Assembly (NCBI RefSeq): GCF_000744415.1
Contig: NZ_JQLW01000013.1
Coordinates: 24,039 to 88,038, forward strand
Direction: 5' to 3'
DNA from: Ghiorsea bivora
GTDB taxonomy: Bacteria > Pseudomonadota > Zetaproteobacteria > Mariprofundales > Mariprofundaceae
DNA length: 64,000 bases
This document shows positions 24,632 through 32,381 of the stretch, piece by piece. Every line of letters starts with the position of its first letter. Position 1 is the first letter of the stretch. A program made the position numbers and the translations under genes. Under the pieces are notes generated by a model. The model had not been told where the DNA came from, did no database searches, and worked only from the letters and a program-made list of their open reading frames with translations.

Positions 24632-25822
24632 ATGTCAGGTAGTGATTATATCATTGATGATTCATCAAACACCTTTCGAGCCGCCATGGCAGCAGAAGAA
24701 GCGGGGGAATACGAAAAAGCATACCGCTTATTTGGTGAATTATGGGAATCAGAGTTTTGGAGTGAAGATAGGGATGTATTGTTGCATTATGCCAATGCCA
24801 GTGAACATGTGGGCGATCATACACGTGCTTTAAATATTTATACTAAATTGATGGAAAGCATGACCTTAAACCCATCGGATACAACAGGCACATTGATACA
24901 AGCCAGTATGTCACGCTTGAATGAGTTGGTGCATGATGGCTCGGTGGAAACGGAGATTGAAGGTCATAATCTTGATGTGGCATATGATGATGAAGAAGCA
25001 AGGCTAGTGGATCAGCTTTTTAAATATGCTACAGAGCTAAGTTTGCCTGCTGGGGCAACTATTTGTGAAGCTGAAGATATTGCCAATCACATGTGGTTAT
25101 TGATTGATGGGCAAGTGGATGTATTGATATCCAATATTACGACCACAACATTGACAGGCAGTAGAACACACCCATGTTTGATGGGCGAAGTTGCTTATTT
25201 TACAGGTATGCGTCGTGCTGCAACTTTGAAATGTACAACGGATGTGAAACTTTTAGAACTTTCGTTCAATGATATTGTTGAGCTAGAGTCGAAAGATCAC
25301 AATGTTCAACCTTTATTGGATCACTTATTTCGTAGCCGGTTGGGTTATCACTTGTTAAGCCAACACGATATTTTCAGAAAATTGGATGATGAAGAACGCA
25401 AAGAAGTCGCATTATCCATGCGGCACACCAGCTATTTACCCAGTAAAATATTAGTGGAGCAGGGTTTACCAAGGGATAATGCCTTTATGGTGCAATCAGG
25501 TACGCTGCTTATGCTAAAAAAAGGTGAAGGTGGCAATTTTGAACTTATCAGTAGCATGCATCCGGGTGATATTTTCCATTTGGGTGGTTTGTTGGTTGGT
25601 TTCCGTGCGCCGTACCGGGTGGTGACGGGTACACCATGCCGTTTGTTGCGCTTAAAAGCAGAGTTATTTGAACCCATGATGAAAAAACATCCATGGTTAA
25701 TCAAAGATATTTTGGCACACAGCCGAGAAGAAGCCGAGCGTCAAATCTTGCACCCAGAAAAAGAAAATCTTTGGGCTGCCAATCGTTATATCAACTTGGA
25801 TAAAAACGGTACCAAAAAGTAG
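24632..25822 (+). CDS. TPR-like protein with two cyclic-nucleotide-binding domains
   Basis: 396 residues. The first 110 residues are helical repeats of TPR type (AAEEAGEYEKAYRLFGELW, ANASEHVGDHTRALNIYTKL). Two cNMP-binding beta-barrels follow: about 140-240 (LPAGATICEAEDIANHMWLLIDGQVDVL...GEVAYFTGMRRAATLKC) and 260-370 (RHTSYLPSKILVEQGLPRDNAFMVQSGTLLML...PGDIFHLGG). No DNA-binding or enzymatic output domain is seen, so it probably acts through protein contacts. The phosphate-cassette Arg appears in the first domain (GMRRAA) and less clearly in the second, so ligand binding may be lost in one. Confidence 0.8.
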   Translation: MSGSDYIIDDSSNTFRAAMAAEEAGEYEKAYRLFGELWESEFWSEDRDVLLHYANASEHVGDHTRALNIYTKLMESMTLNPSDTTGTLIQASMSRLNELVHDGSVETEIEGHNLDVAYDDEEARLVDQLFKYATELSLPAGATICEAEDIANHMWLLIDGQVDVLISNITTTTLTGSRTHPCLMGEVAYFTGMRRAATLKCTTDVKLLELSFNDIVELESKDHNVQPLLDHLFRSRLGYHLLSQHDIFRKLDDEERKEVALSMRHTSYLPSKILVEQGLPRDNAFMVQSGTLLMLKKGEGGNFELISSMHPGDIFHLGGLLVGFRAPYRVVTGTPCRLLRLKAELFEPMMKKHPWLIKDILAHSREEAERQILHPEKENLWAANRYINLDKNGTKK

Positions 25823-25867
25823 CTGTTTGGTTAAACTCTGCACAAAAATAAGTGCAAGGGTTGTGAA

Positions 25868-27535
25868 ATGGCAGAACAATATATTTATACCATGCAAGGC
25901 GTTGGCAAAGTTGTCGGCGGCAAAAAGAAAATTCTGGATGACATCTGGTTATCCTTTTATCCCGGTGCAAAAATTGGTGTATTGGGTCTGAATGGTTCGG
26001 GTAAATCCACCTTATTAAAAATCATGGCTGGCATTGATACAGAAATCTTGGGTGAAGCACGTCCAGCTGATGGCATCAAGATAGGTTATTTGGCGCAAGA
26101 GCCAGAATTGGATGAAAGCAAAGATGTGCGTGGCAACGTGGAAGAAGCGGTTGCTGATGTAATTGATGCTTTGGCAGAGCTTGATGCGGTGTATGCCCAA
26201 TATGCCGAGCCTGATGCGGATTTTGATGCACTGGCGAAGAAACAAGCCAAGCTTGAAGACATCATCAATGCAGCCGATGGTCATGATTTAAACCGAAAAC
26301 TGGATATTGCAGCCGATGCACTGCGTTTACCAGATTGGGATGCGGATGTGTCTAAGCTTTCGGGTGGTGAGCGCCGTCGTGTGGCTTTGTGCAGGCTTTT
26401 ATTGTCCAACCCAGACATGATTCTGCTTGATGAGCCTACCAACCATTTGGATGCAGAGTCTGTGGCTTGGTTAGAGCGCTTTTTGCATGATTACACAGGC
26501 ACAGTAGTTGCTGTGACCCATGATAGGTATTTCTTGGATAATGTGGCGGGCTGGATTTTAGAGTTGGATCGTGGCAAAGGCATTCCATTTGAAGGCAATT
26601 ATTCATCATGGCTTGAGCAAAAAGATGCGCGATTAAGCCAAGAAAGCAAAGAAGAGTCTTCGCGTCAAAAAGCAATTAAACAAGAGCTTGAATGGGTGCG
26701 TCAAGGTACTAAGGGCAGACATGCCAAATCCAAAGCGCGCCTGAAAGCGTTTGATGAATTGGCAAGCAAAGAAGTGCAGCAGCGTAATGCGACCAAACAA
26801 ATATTTATCCCAGCAGGTGAGCGATTGGGTGATGTGGTGATTAAAGCGGACATGGTGAGCAAAGCTTACGGTGACCGAGTATTGTATGACGATTTAAACT
26901 TTAATTTGCCGCGTGGTGGCATTGTGGGCGTGATTGGGACAAATGGTGCGGGTAAAACCACATTATTCCGCATGATTACAGGGCAAGAAGAGCCGACATC
27001 AGGCACATTAACCGTGGGTGATACTGTGCAACTGGCATACGTTGACCAATCCCGTGATGCATTGGATGACAACAAAACTGTATTTGAAGAAATTTCAGGT
27101 GGTTCTGATTTTATCACTTTGGGTAAAGCTGAAGTGTCTTCTCGTGCATATTGCGGTCGTTTTAACTTTAAAGGCGGCGACCAACAGAAGAAAGTGTCTA
27201 TGCTTTCAGGTGGTGAGCGCAACCGCTTGCACATGGCAAAAATGCTGAAAGAGGGCGGCAATGTATTGCTTCTCGATGAGCCAACCAATGATTTGGACGT
27301 GGAAACATTGCGTGCCTTAGAAGATGCCTTGCTTGATTTTGCAGGCTGTGCCGTAGTGATTTCGCATGATAGGTGGTTCTTAGACCGTGTGGCTACGCAT
27401 ATACTTGCTTTTGAAGGTGATGGGCATGTGGAGTGGTTTGAAGGTAACTTCGCTGAATACGAGAAAGATAAAGAACGTAGGTTGGGCAAAGATGCAACGC
27501 AACCGCACCGGATGAAATACAAAAAACTAGCGTGA
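25868..27535 (+). CDS. ettA: ABC-F translation factor EttA
   Basis: 555 residues, the usual EttA size. Two ABC ATPase domains without membrane parts: Walker [10 protein letters not shown] and GTNGAGKTT, signatures [15 protein letters not shown] and [15 protein letters not shown], Walker [11 protein letters not shown] and [10 protein letters not shown]. The interdomain linker (arm) includes [22 protein letters not shown], characteristic of EttA, which binds the ribosomal E site and gates the first peptide bond according to the ATP/ADP ratio. It ends in a strong terminator. Confidence 0.95.
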   Translation: MAEQYIYTMQGVGKVVGGKKKILDDIWLSFYPGAKIGVLGLNGSGKSTLLKIMAGIDTEILGEARPADGIKIGYLAQEPELDESKDVRGNVEEAVADVIDALAELDAVYAQYAEPDADFDALAKKQAKLEDIINAADGHDLNRKLDIAADALRLPDWDADVSKLSGGERRRVALCRLLLSNPDMILLDEPTNHLDAESVAWLERFLHDYTGTVVAVTHDRYFLDNVAGWILELDRGKGIPFEGNYSSWLEQKDARLSQESKEESSRQKAIKQELEWVRQGTKGRHAKSKARLKAFDELASKEVQQRNATKQIFIPAGERLGDVVIKADMVSKAYGDRVLYDDLNFNLPRGGIVGVIGTNGAGKTTLFRMITGQEEPTSGTLTVGDTVQLAYVDQSRDALDDNKTVFEEISGGSDFITLGKAEVSSRAYCGRFNFKGGDQQKKVSMLSGGERNRLHMAKMLKEGGNVLLLDEPTNDLDVETLRALEDALLDFAGCAVVISHDRWFLDRVATHILAFEGDGHVEWFEGNFAEYEKDKERRLGKDATQPHRMKYKKLA

Positions 27536-27536
27536 T

Positions 27537-27578
27537 AAAAAAGCCCATTTAGAGAAATTTAAGTGGGCTTTTTTTTGT
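27537..27578 (+). terminator. ettA terminator
   Basis: AAAAAGCCCATTT ... AGTGGGCTTTTTTTT: a strong stem with T run right after the ettA stop; the A run on the other side also makes it usable leftward. Confidence 0.9.
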
Positions 27579-27625
27579 GAGAAGTTTATTGGGGGAAGTT
27601 CACTCTGCCCCCTTTTTCTCTCTGT

Positions 27626-27736
27626 CCGCTTTCCGTAATGGTGATAACGAAGGACTTCATGTACTTGATCCATCAACCTTTCAGAGGTTGGGCAATATTT
27701 GGTCTTTTCATTGACGCGCGTTTGAAATCGGGACAT
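27626..27736 (-). pseudogene. 5' fragment of an integron-type integrase
   Basis: On the minus strand an ATG at 27736 (AAGGTG 5 bases before it) opens a frame containing LMDQVHEVLRYHHYGKRTE, the start of the SAM-like N-terminal domain of IntI and related tyrosine recombinases (compare V/LLDQ-R--IR--HYS-RTE-). Homology ends near 27626 and the frame runs on into the ettA terminator. The catalytic domain is gone. It points away from the cassette-like gene at 27853, as intI does in an integron. Confidence 0.55.
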
Positions 27737-27833
27737 GCTACACCTTCGTGTTTCCAGTATAATACGGGATACGGAGGAACTATGTCCATATATAACGAAA
27801 AAATACATGGATGTTTTTCCACGTATCAACAAT

Positions 27834-27840
27834 GTTAGTT
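27834..27840 (+). other. Possible attI/attC crossover remnant (GTTAGTT)
   Basis: GTTAGTT differs in one position from the GTTRRRY crossover consensus of integron sites and lies 12 bases before the cassette-like gene, between it and the integrase fragment. Too short to stand alone. Confidence 0.2.
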
Positions 27841-27852
27841 CTGTGAATAAAT

Positions 27853-28194
27853 ATGATAATTGAACCAGAAACTCGCCGTAACGTCCTGCTGGCATTGTCA
27901 GGTCTGGTTGTTGCAAACGTGCGCAACTTGATCCAATATGGAGAGTTTGCGTTTAGCTCTATTTGGTATTTCCTCGGTACGTGGTTCATTCATTATATTG
28001 CGGTTGCGCTAATTGGAGCTGGTGCATATGCAATCTATTCAAGTGGTCATAGTAAGTATGTAAATAGCTCGGATCGTAAAGATGCTGTTTCGAGCGGAGA
28101 GTTCTTATATATCGTCTCCATTATCGCAATAATATCGGCGTTGGCTATTTTGTTCTTTTATTATTATGTCCCAAGGGGCTTGGAAGAATGGTAA
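27853..28194 (+). CDS. Small membrane protein, cassette-like
   Basis: 113 residues, no recognised family. Three hydrophobic segments: NVLLALSGLVVANV near residue 10, a longer one (SIWYFLGTWFIHYIAVALIG) near 36-60, and GEFLYIVSIIAIISALAILF near 85-105; polar loops between. No convincing ribosome site precedes the ATG, common in integron gene cassettes. It lies between an integrase fragment on the opposite strand and an attC-like GCCTAAC, which suggests it entered as a gene cassette. Confidence 0.6.
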   Translation: MIIEPETRRNVLLALSGLVVANVRNLIQYGEFAFSSIWYFLGTWFIHYIAVALIGAGAYAIYSSGHSKYVNSSDRKDAVSSGEFLYIVSIIAIISALAILFFYYYVPRGLEEW

Positions 28195-28198
28195 TCAG

Positions 28199-28205
28199 GC
28201 CTAAC
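28199..28205 (+). other. attC-like half site (GCCTAAC)
   Basis: GCCTAAC-AATC immediately after the cassette-like gene fits RYYYAAC, the outer box with which attC sites begin. The expected matching GTTRRRY end is not found downstream; another CTAAC occurs 30 bases on in the same direction. If real, the site is truncated. Confidence 0.25.
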
Positions 28206-28272
28206 AATCGGAACTTCGGGGTAAGGTCTAACATTTACTATTATCTTGAGATAACTGGTCAGAGTCCTTTAA

Positions 28273-28551
28273 TTAACGATAAACCTCTTGGTGTGTGCCA
28301 ACATTAATCGGGATAATGGTTTCATCTTCAATGATGAGTTCAATAGTAAGGCGGTAGCTCACATTGATGGATACTGAATGTAAATCTTTAAGCCTGCCCG
28401 TGAGTTTATGCAAGCGTAGGGCTGGATGATAAGGGTTAAGTTCTAACAGTTGCAGGGTTTTGAGGTATTGTTGTTTGAGTTCGGGATGCTTCTTGGCAAA
28501 CTTTTTGGCACGTTTTATATAACTGTCGGTAAAAACTAGCTGAAATGGCAT
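28273..28551 (-). CDS. RelE/ParE-superfamily toxin (YafQ-like)
   Basis: 92 residues of the RelE fold: FTDSYIKRAKKFAKKHPEL at the N-terminus, LNPYHPALRLHKLTGRLKDLHSVSINVSYRLTIEL in the middle, and a C-terminal IIPINVGTHQEVY. The Arg in SYRL and the His near the end suit the ribosome-dependent mRNA interferase type of YafQ/HigB relatives. It overlaps the antitoxin stop by 1 base. The mRNA-cleaving activity is inferred from family. Confidence 0.8.
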   Translation of the reverse strand: MPFQLVFTDSYIKRAKKFAKKHPELKQQYLKTLQLLELNPYHPALRLHKLTGRLKDLHSVSINVSYRLTIELIIEDETIIPINVGTHQEVYR

Positions 28552-28802
28552 TAGTCAAATATGTGCTGTACATGCGCTTCTGCACTTTCTTGAGTTGCCT
28601 TGTTGTCCGTTATATCTTGCCTGCTTTCAAGCAGCGCAGCTTCAAGCTCTACTTCTCTAAGTTGATGATAATACTCAATATCTAGCACCACATATTTTTC
28701 TTTGCCGCGCACTGTAATCATCAATTCGGGCGAATCTTTCAAACCTTCTTCAAGCGAAGATATACCGCGTGTTTTTAATTCATTGGCTGTAAGTGAATGC
28801 AT
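28551..28802 (-). CDS. Antitoxin partner of the YafQ-like toxin
   Basis: 83 residues from the ATG at 28802, chosen for AGGAG 7 bases upstream. The start fits Phd/YefM-like antitoxins: HSLTANELKTRGISSLEEGL, then LMITVRGKEKYVVLDIEYYHQL, a small DNA-binding N-terminal domain. The C-terminal tail is acidic (ESRQDITDNKATQESAEAH) and would bind the toxin. It precedes the toxin and has a near-consensus promoter. Confidence 0.8.
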   Translation of the reverse strand: MHSLTANELKTRGISSLEEGLKDSPELMITVRGKEKYVVLDIEYYHQLREVELEAALLESRQDITDNKATQESAEAHVQHIFD

Positions 28803-28824
28803 AATAGTACTCCTAATCATACTG

Positions 28825-28853
28825 TTTATAGTGCGATTAAGAGTGTGTGTCAA
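28825..28853 (-). promoter_or_regulatory. Promoter of the YafQ-like toxin-antitoxin pair
   Basis: On the minus strand TTGACA (28853-28848), 17 bases, TATAAA (28830-28825). Nearly perfect sigma-70 promoter, with its start about 15 bases before the antitoxin ATG. Confidence 0.8.
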
Positions 28854-28858
28854 ATGGA

Positions 28859-29119
28859 TTAGTAATGCTTACGGCAGGAAAGGATGGTGATGTAAATATC
28901 ATCAACGGCATAAACCAAGCGATTACTTTCATCAATTCGCCGTGACCAAAAGCCTGATAAGCTGCCTTTAAGGGGTTCGGGTTTTCCAATGCCTGAAAAA
29001 TTATCTCTTTGGACGGCTTGGATGAGCTTGTTGATACGTTTTAAGGTTTTGCGGTTTTGGCTTTGCCACCACACATAATCTTCCCATGCGGCATCAGTCC
29101 AAGCGATTTGTTTACTCAT
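28859..29119 (-). CDS. yoeB: YoeB toxin
   Basis: 86 residues with the Txe/YoeB signature: TDAAWEDYVWWQSQNRKTLKRINKLI, GIGKPEPLKGSLSGFWSRRIDESNRLVY and the ending LSCRKHY. YoeB cleaves mRNA in the ribosomal A site. The catalytic Glu (GKPEPL), Arg (NRLVY), His and Tyr (KHY) are all there. Its start overlaps the antitoxin by 8 bases. Confidence 0.93.
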   Translation of the reverse strand: MSKQIAWTDAAWEDYVWWQSQNRKTLKRINKLIQAVQRDNFSGIGKPEPLKGSLSGFWSRRIDESNRLVYAVDDIYITILSCRKHY

Positions 29120-29366
29120 CTAGCAGATTTTTAACTTTGGCTTGCCCTGCGCGATATTGGGCGATGCTTTCCATGAGATGTTTGGCATTGGCGGGGGTGT
29201 CCAAGAGGTGGAGGGTTTCCATCATACTGTTGAAGTAATCCAAGCCCATGACCACAGCATCCGAGCTATCACGGCGGTTAATCACGGTGTAGTCGGCATC
29301 GTCGGTGACTTTATCAAGGATGCGTTTTAGATTGTTTCTGGCTTCTGTGAAATTTACAACTTGCAT
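29112..29366 (-). CDS. yefM: YefM antitoxin
   Basis: 84 residues, YefM/Phd family: FTEARNNLKRILDKV, YTVINRRDSSDAVVMGLDYFNSMMETLHLL and a C-terminal toxin-binding region. It neutralises YoeB and, with it, represses the operon. Upstream lie TGTACA and further inverted repeats, as in the E. coli yefM-yoeB operator. Confidence 0.92.
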   Translation of the reverse strand: MQVVNFTEARNNLKRILDKVTDDADYTVINRRDSSDAVVMGLDYFNSMMETLHLLDTPANAKHLMESIAQYRAGQAKVKNLLDE

Positions 29367-29378
29367 ATTATCACCTCA

Positions 29379-29444
29379 TACATGTACAGCTTATAAGGCA
29401 AGTTTAACCTTGTTGCATGATATGTGCAAGTTTCTGCACATGTG
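29379..29444. promoter_or_regulatory. Operator region of yefM-yoeB
   Basis: TGTACA at 29383-29388 within the palindrome TACATGTA (29379-29386), GTGCA..TGCAC (29424-29439) and CACATGTG (29437-29444). TGTACA is the core of the E. coli YefM operator. A -35/-10 pair on the minus strand (TTGCAC-N17-TAAACT) lies in the same stretch. Confidence 0.5.
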
Positions 29445-29489
29445 TATTATTTTAAGTGTGTGGGTTAGGAAATTGAGGGTAGTGACTGA

Positions 29490-29708
29490 TTAATCAGACG
29501 CAAGCTGAATATGAAGTTTTTCACCTGCAAACTCTATAATATCACCAGATATAATCTTTTTTCTTTTCTGGGTTTCAACTACACCGTTGAGCAAAACCTC
29601 ACCTTCAGCAATCACATGTTTTGCAACACCGCCACTGGATGCTAACCCTTCAAACTTTAAGATTTTATAAAGTTCGGTGGGTTCTTTTGTAATGGTTACT
29701 TCTCTCAT
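29490..29708 (-). CDS. YbcJ-like S4 RNA-binding protein
   Basis: 72 residues from the ATG at 29708 (GAGG 8 bases before), the typical size of the YbcJ/S4-like family. A single S4 domain: ELYKILKFEGLASSGGVAKHVIAEGEVLLNGVVETQKRKKI. It binds structured RNA, probably rRNA; the specific role is not known. The longer reading frame to 29798 lacks homology and overlaps the next gene. Confidence 0.85.
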   Translation of the reverse strand: MREVTITKEPTELYKILKFEGLASSGGVAKHVIAEGEVLLNGVVETQKRKKIISGDIIEFAGEKLHIQLASD

Positions 29709-29748
29709 GGCTGTATCCTCAGTTTGTTTTGCTGTTTGTTGAAGTGAC

Positions 29749-30045
29749 TTAGGCTGATTTATTAGGAACCAAACCCTGCGCTCTGATTTTCTTTTCAAGG
29801 TAAAAGCAGCCGAATGGAATCACGGATGTGATAAATGCGATGCTTAACATGGATGACGGCCATTTTTGTTGGCGATTGGTGGCATCCAGCATAGGTAAGT
29901 AGGCGAGCCATAACATGCCATGAATCGGACCAACAAATTTGACGAGGTCGATGCCATACTGATACTTGGCAGGCATAGCGATAAATAACAAAGCAATCAG
30001 CGATAAACCTTCAATCATACTTAAAATTCGGAATGTTTTGAGCAT
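29749..30045 (-). CDS. DUF3817-type membrane protein
   Basis: 98 residues from the ATG at 30045; a TTG at 30057 inside a 12-bp palindrome is in frame. Three or so membrane helices: FRILSMIEGLSLIALLFIAMP, VGPIHGMLWLAYLPML and MLSIAFITSVIPFGCFYLE. The GP-HG motif after the first helix is typical of DUF3817, found in integral-membrane proteins of unknown function. Confidence 0.75.
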   Translation of the reverse strand: MLKTFRILSMIEGLSLIALLFIAMPAKYQYGIDLVKFVGPIHGMLWLAYLPMLDATNRQQKWPSSMLSIAFITSVIPFGCFYLEKKIRAQGLVPNKSA

Positions 30046-30047
30046 AG

Positions 30048-30059
30048 GGTTGATCAACC
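30048..30059. promoter_or_regulatory. Perfect 12-bp palindrome GGTTGATCAACC
   Basis: Lies immediately upstream of the DUF3817 gene's ATG and covers its alternative TTG; placement suits a repressor site. Confidence 0.35.
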
Positions 30060-30183
30060 GCCTTTATCATTATCAATCACAAATGAATCATACGACACTT
30101 TAGCCATGCGAAGGTTATTGTAAAATTAAATACAATGGACTTCATGTGTTCATTGCTTTGAAAATACAATAGTATTACTGCAT

Positions 30184-30663
30184 ATGAAGATTAATATTGT
30201 AAATATCAACGCGATCAAAGTAGCGGCATTAGAACATTTGGATCATCCTGAGACATTAGCAGAATCGGTTGAGACTTTTAGAGCTTGGCGTAAAGAAAGT
30301 GGCTGCTCACCTGTCGCCAAGAAACGAACTTTTGGCATTGTCTACAGTAATCCAGAGGCTAGACCTGTGCAAAAGTTTCGCTTTGATGTTTGTGGTGAAG
30401 TGGATATAGCTATTGCTGAGAATACTTATGGCGTGGTTAATAAAGCTATTCCTGGTGGTCGTTATGCAAAGCTGCGTCACAAGGGTTCACACGATAAGTT
30501 GAGGCAGAAGGTCAATGCGCTTTATCGGACTTGGTTGCCCAATAGCAATGAAATGAAACGTGATTCAGCACTCTTTTTTGAATATATCAATGTCATGCCC
30601 GAAGTGTCAGAGGCTGAATTGATGACTGATATTTATTTCCCTTTAAAACCATTGAGGTCATAG
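30184..30663 (+). CDS. GyrI-like small-molecule-binding protein
   Basis: 159 residues of the GyrI/SHS2 effector-binding fold: an N-terminal VAALEHLDHPETLAESVETF, FGIVYSNPEARP, FRFDVCGEVD, AIPGGRYAKLRHKGSHDKL and EYINVMPEVSEAELMTDIYFPL, which follow the order seen in the C-terminal domain of AraC regulators such as Rob and in SbmC. It has no DNA-binding domain. Such single-domain proteins bind drugs or hydrolyse cyclopropyl compounds in some cases; the ligand here is unknown. Confidence 0.8.
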   Translation: MKINIVNINAIKVAALEHLDHPETLAESVETFRAWRKESGCSPVAKKRTFGIVYSNPEARPVQKFRFDVCGEVDIAIAENTYGVVNKAIPGGRYAKLRHKGSHDKLRQKVNALYRTWLPNSNEMKRDSALFFEYINVMPEVSEAELMTDIYFPLKPLRS

Positions 30664-30687
30664 CTTTTAAACGATACTGAGATTGAT

Positions 30688-31569
30688 ATGCTACTAAATT
30701 ATCACATGCCTTTATACCGACCGCCCAGTGAGGGGAATAACCTGATTATTCAGGTGACGTTAGGCTGTAGTTTTAACCAGTGCAGCTTTTGTGCTATGTA
30801 TCGAAGTAAGGTGTATAGCCAGCGCCCATTTGTGGATGTGGTTCACGACATCCAACAGGCTGCCAAGAGCTTGCCTGATGCAAGGAGGGTGTTTTTAGCA
30901 GATGGCGATGCTTTTTGTCTGCCTACCCATGATTTGATTGCCATACTTGATGCCCTTAAAGCTGCATTGCCAAAGTTATCTCGGGTGTCCTGTTATGCCA
31001 CGCCGAGCAATATTTTGAACAAAAGTGTCGATGAATTGCGATTGTTAAAAGAAAAAGGGCTAAATCTTCTCTATCTTGGTATTGAATCGGGCTCCAACTT
31101 GATTTTGAAGAAAATTACCAAAGGTGCGAGTCAGCAAAGCATTGCCAAGGCGATGCTTAAGGCAGATGAAGCGAGTTTAAAGGTGTCTGGCACGGTGATT
31201 TTGGGTTTGGGTGGCAAACATCATGGGCAGGAACACATTGATGGCACAATAGAGCTATTGAATCGTGCACCCATTACATATTTATCTACGCTACAGCTAC
31301 ACTTAGAACCTGATATGATTGAAGAGTTTCAAAGTAAATATGGCGAGCCTTTTGAAATTCCTAATGACAGGGCTATTCTTGAAGAACAGCTGCGTTTGAT
31401 TCGCGGTTTAAATCCGCCAAAACCTGTGATTTTCCGTTCCAATCATGCTTCGAATGCACTTGCTTTGGCTGGGAACTTACCTAGGGATCAAGCGAAGTTA
31501 TTGGTGCAGCTACAAAGTGCGCTTGATGGCGAACAAGTTTTACGACCGTGGTATATGAGGGGTATGTAA
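30688..31569 (+). CDS. Radical SAM protein
   Basis: 293 residues with the radical SAM cluster C-x3..CxxC arranged as LGCSFNQCSFCAMYRS near the N-terminus, then ARRVFLADGDAFCLP, SRVSCYATPSNIL, LLYLGIESGSNLILKKITKGAS and TVILGLGGKHHGQEH, as in Elp3/MiaB-type barrels. It follows the GyrI-like gene by 24 bases. No auxiliary cluster or partner domain is visible; the substrate is unknown. Confidence 0.85.
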   Translation: MLLNYHMPLYRPPSEGNNLIIQVTLGCSFNQCSFCAMYRSKVYSQRPFVDVVHDIQQAAKSLPDARRVFLADGDAFCLPTHDLIAILDALKAALPKLSRVSCYATPSNILNKSVDELRLLKEKGLNLLYLGIESGSNLILKKITKGASQQSIAKAMLKADEASLKVSGTVILGLGGKHHGQEHIDGTIELLNRAPITYLSTLQLHLEPDMIEEFQSKYGEPFEIPNDRAILEEQLRLIRGLNPPKPVIFRSNHASNALALAGNLPRDQAKLLVQLQSALDGEQVLRPWYMRGM

Positions 31570-31603
31570 GATGTTGAAATTTGAAGAACTGTATTATCGA
31601 GCA

Positions 31604-31629
31604 AAAAAATAGCCCTCGGGTGGAGGGCT
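31604..31629 (-). terminator. Terminator for the small minus-strand gene
   Basis: AGCCCTC-GGGTG-GAGGGCT (31611-31629) followed on the minus strand by ATTTTTTT. It ends leftward transcription from the 52-residue gene and also lies behind the radical SAM gene. Confidence 0.8.
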
Positions 31630-31669
31630 TAGGTTATTAAAAAATTGAGCTATGTATGTTTATGAAACG

Positions 31670-31828
31670 CTAAGAGGCGAGTTCTTGTTTAAGTGCTTGT
31701 CTCATGCGTTTGTTCATTGCTCTTTTGAGCCTTCTTTTCTCGTGGGTGTGGAAACTGTGTGTTTGTTTGAATTCGGGTGTAACCAAGGTTCTTTCTTTTG
31801 CTGTTGTACGTTGATGTCTTCCTAGCAT
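31670..31828 (-). CDS. Small basic protein, 52 residues
   Basis: An ATG at 31828 on the minus strand, preceded by AAGGAG at 8 bases, opens 52 codons rich in Lys, Arg and His: it begins MLGRHQRTTAKERTLV, continues with FKQTHSFHTHEKRRLKRAM and ends RQALKQELAS. A terminator stands 40 bases behind its stop. Ribosome site, length and terminator together support a real gene. Nucleic-acid or ribosome binding is plausible from the charge; no family recognised. Confidence 0.6.
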   Translation of the reverse strand: MLGRHQRTTAKERTLVTPEFKQTHSFHTHEKRRLKRAMNKRMRQALKQELAS

Positions 31829-31952
31829 GAATGTTCTCCTTGTTTTAAAGTATGCTCCACGAGCGATTTAGTTTATAACATAAATAGAAATAATTTGCAA
31901 TCATTATTTTATTTTTATCATGTATAACAAAGGCTTAGAAGTGGAGTAAAAA

Positions 31953-32288
31953 ATGAGTAATTATCCAGAAAAAACATGTTCAATCGAAAGATTAGTGCGT
32001 CACCCCAAGTTGGTTGAAGCAGCACTTGCTGGTAAAAAGACAGAACAACGGCGTGATGGGGTGTATGCATACCCTGGTGAAACGTTTGAGCTTGATGGCG
32101 TGAGCTTTATCGTGACTGACTTAAAACGTGAAACCTTGGGTGATATGGATGATGAAAGCGCACAAGCTGAAGGTTATCCATCGATTGATATGTATAAGAA
32201 CCTGATTTTAAACATGCATAAAGGTATGGACTGGCAAGATGATGCCCTTGTTTGGGTACACTGCTTTAAGCGTGTTGATGCAGTCTAA
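31953..32288 (+). CDS. ASCH-domain protein
   Basis: 111 residues of the ASCH fold, a PUA-like beta-barrel that binds RNA or modified nucleosides. The family-type start LVRHPKLVEAALAGKKTEQRR and the barrel strands YAYPGETFELDGVSFIVTDLKRETLGDM are visible, followed by a C-terminal VWVHCFKRV. Some small ASCH proteins are amidohydrolases for acetylcytidine (YqfB); whether this one is cannot be told. TGGAG lies 9 bases before the ATG. Confidence 0.75.
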   Translation: MSNYPEKTCSIERLVRHPKLVEAALAGKKTEQRRDGVYAYPGETFELDGVSFIVTDLKRETLGDMDDESAQAEGYPSIDMYKNLILNMHKGMDWQDDALVWVHCFKRVDAV

Positions 32289-32304
32289 ATTGTTACTTTA
32301 TAAT

Positions 32305-32370
32305 CGTCATTCCCTAGAAGTAGGGAATCCACACTTGAACCATGGACACCCAGTCAAGCTGGGCATGACG
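32305..32370 (-). repeat. dRS3-like dispersed palindromic element, copy B
   Basis: Contains exactly ATTCCC-TAGAAGTA-GGGAAT (32309-32328) and, in inverted orientation, the same further half as copy A (GTCATGCCCAGCTTGACTGGGT). It ends 11 bases before the next ATG. The two copies share ends and internal order, so they belong to one family. Confidence 0.75.
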
Positions 32371-32381
32371 AGTGGTTTGTT

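Noticed and set aside
27738..27852. Short plus-strand ORF in the integron-like leader
   Set aside because: It overlaps the integrase fragment in antisense and has no homology.
28195..28260. Complete attC site
   Set aside because: The first box GCCTAAC fits but the required GTTRRRY partner is missing and the stretch does not fold into an attC-like hairpin by eye.
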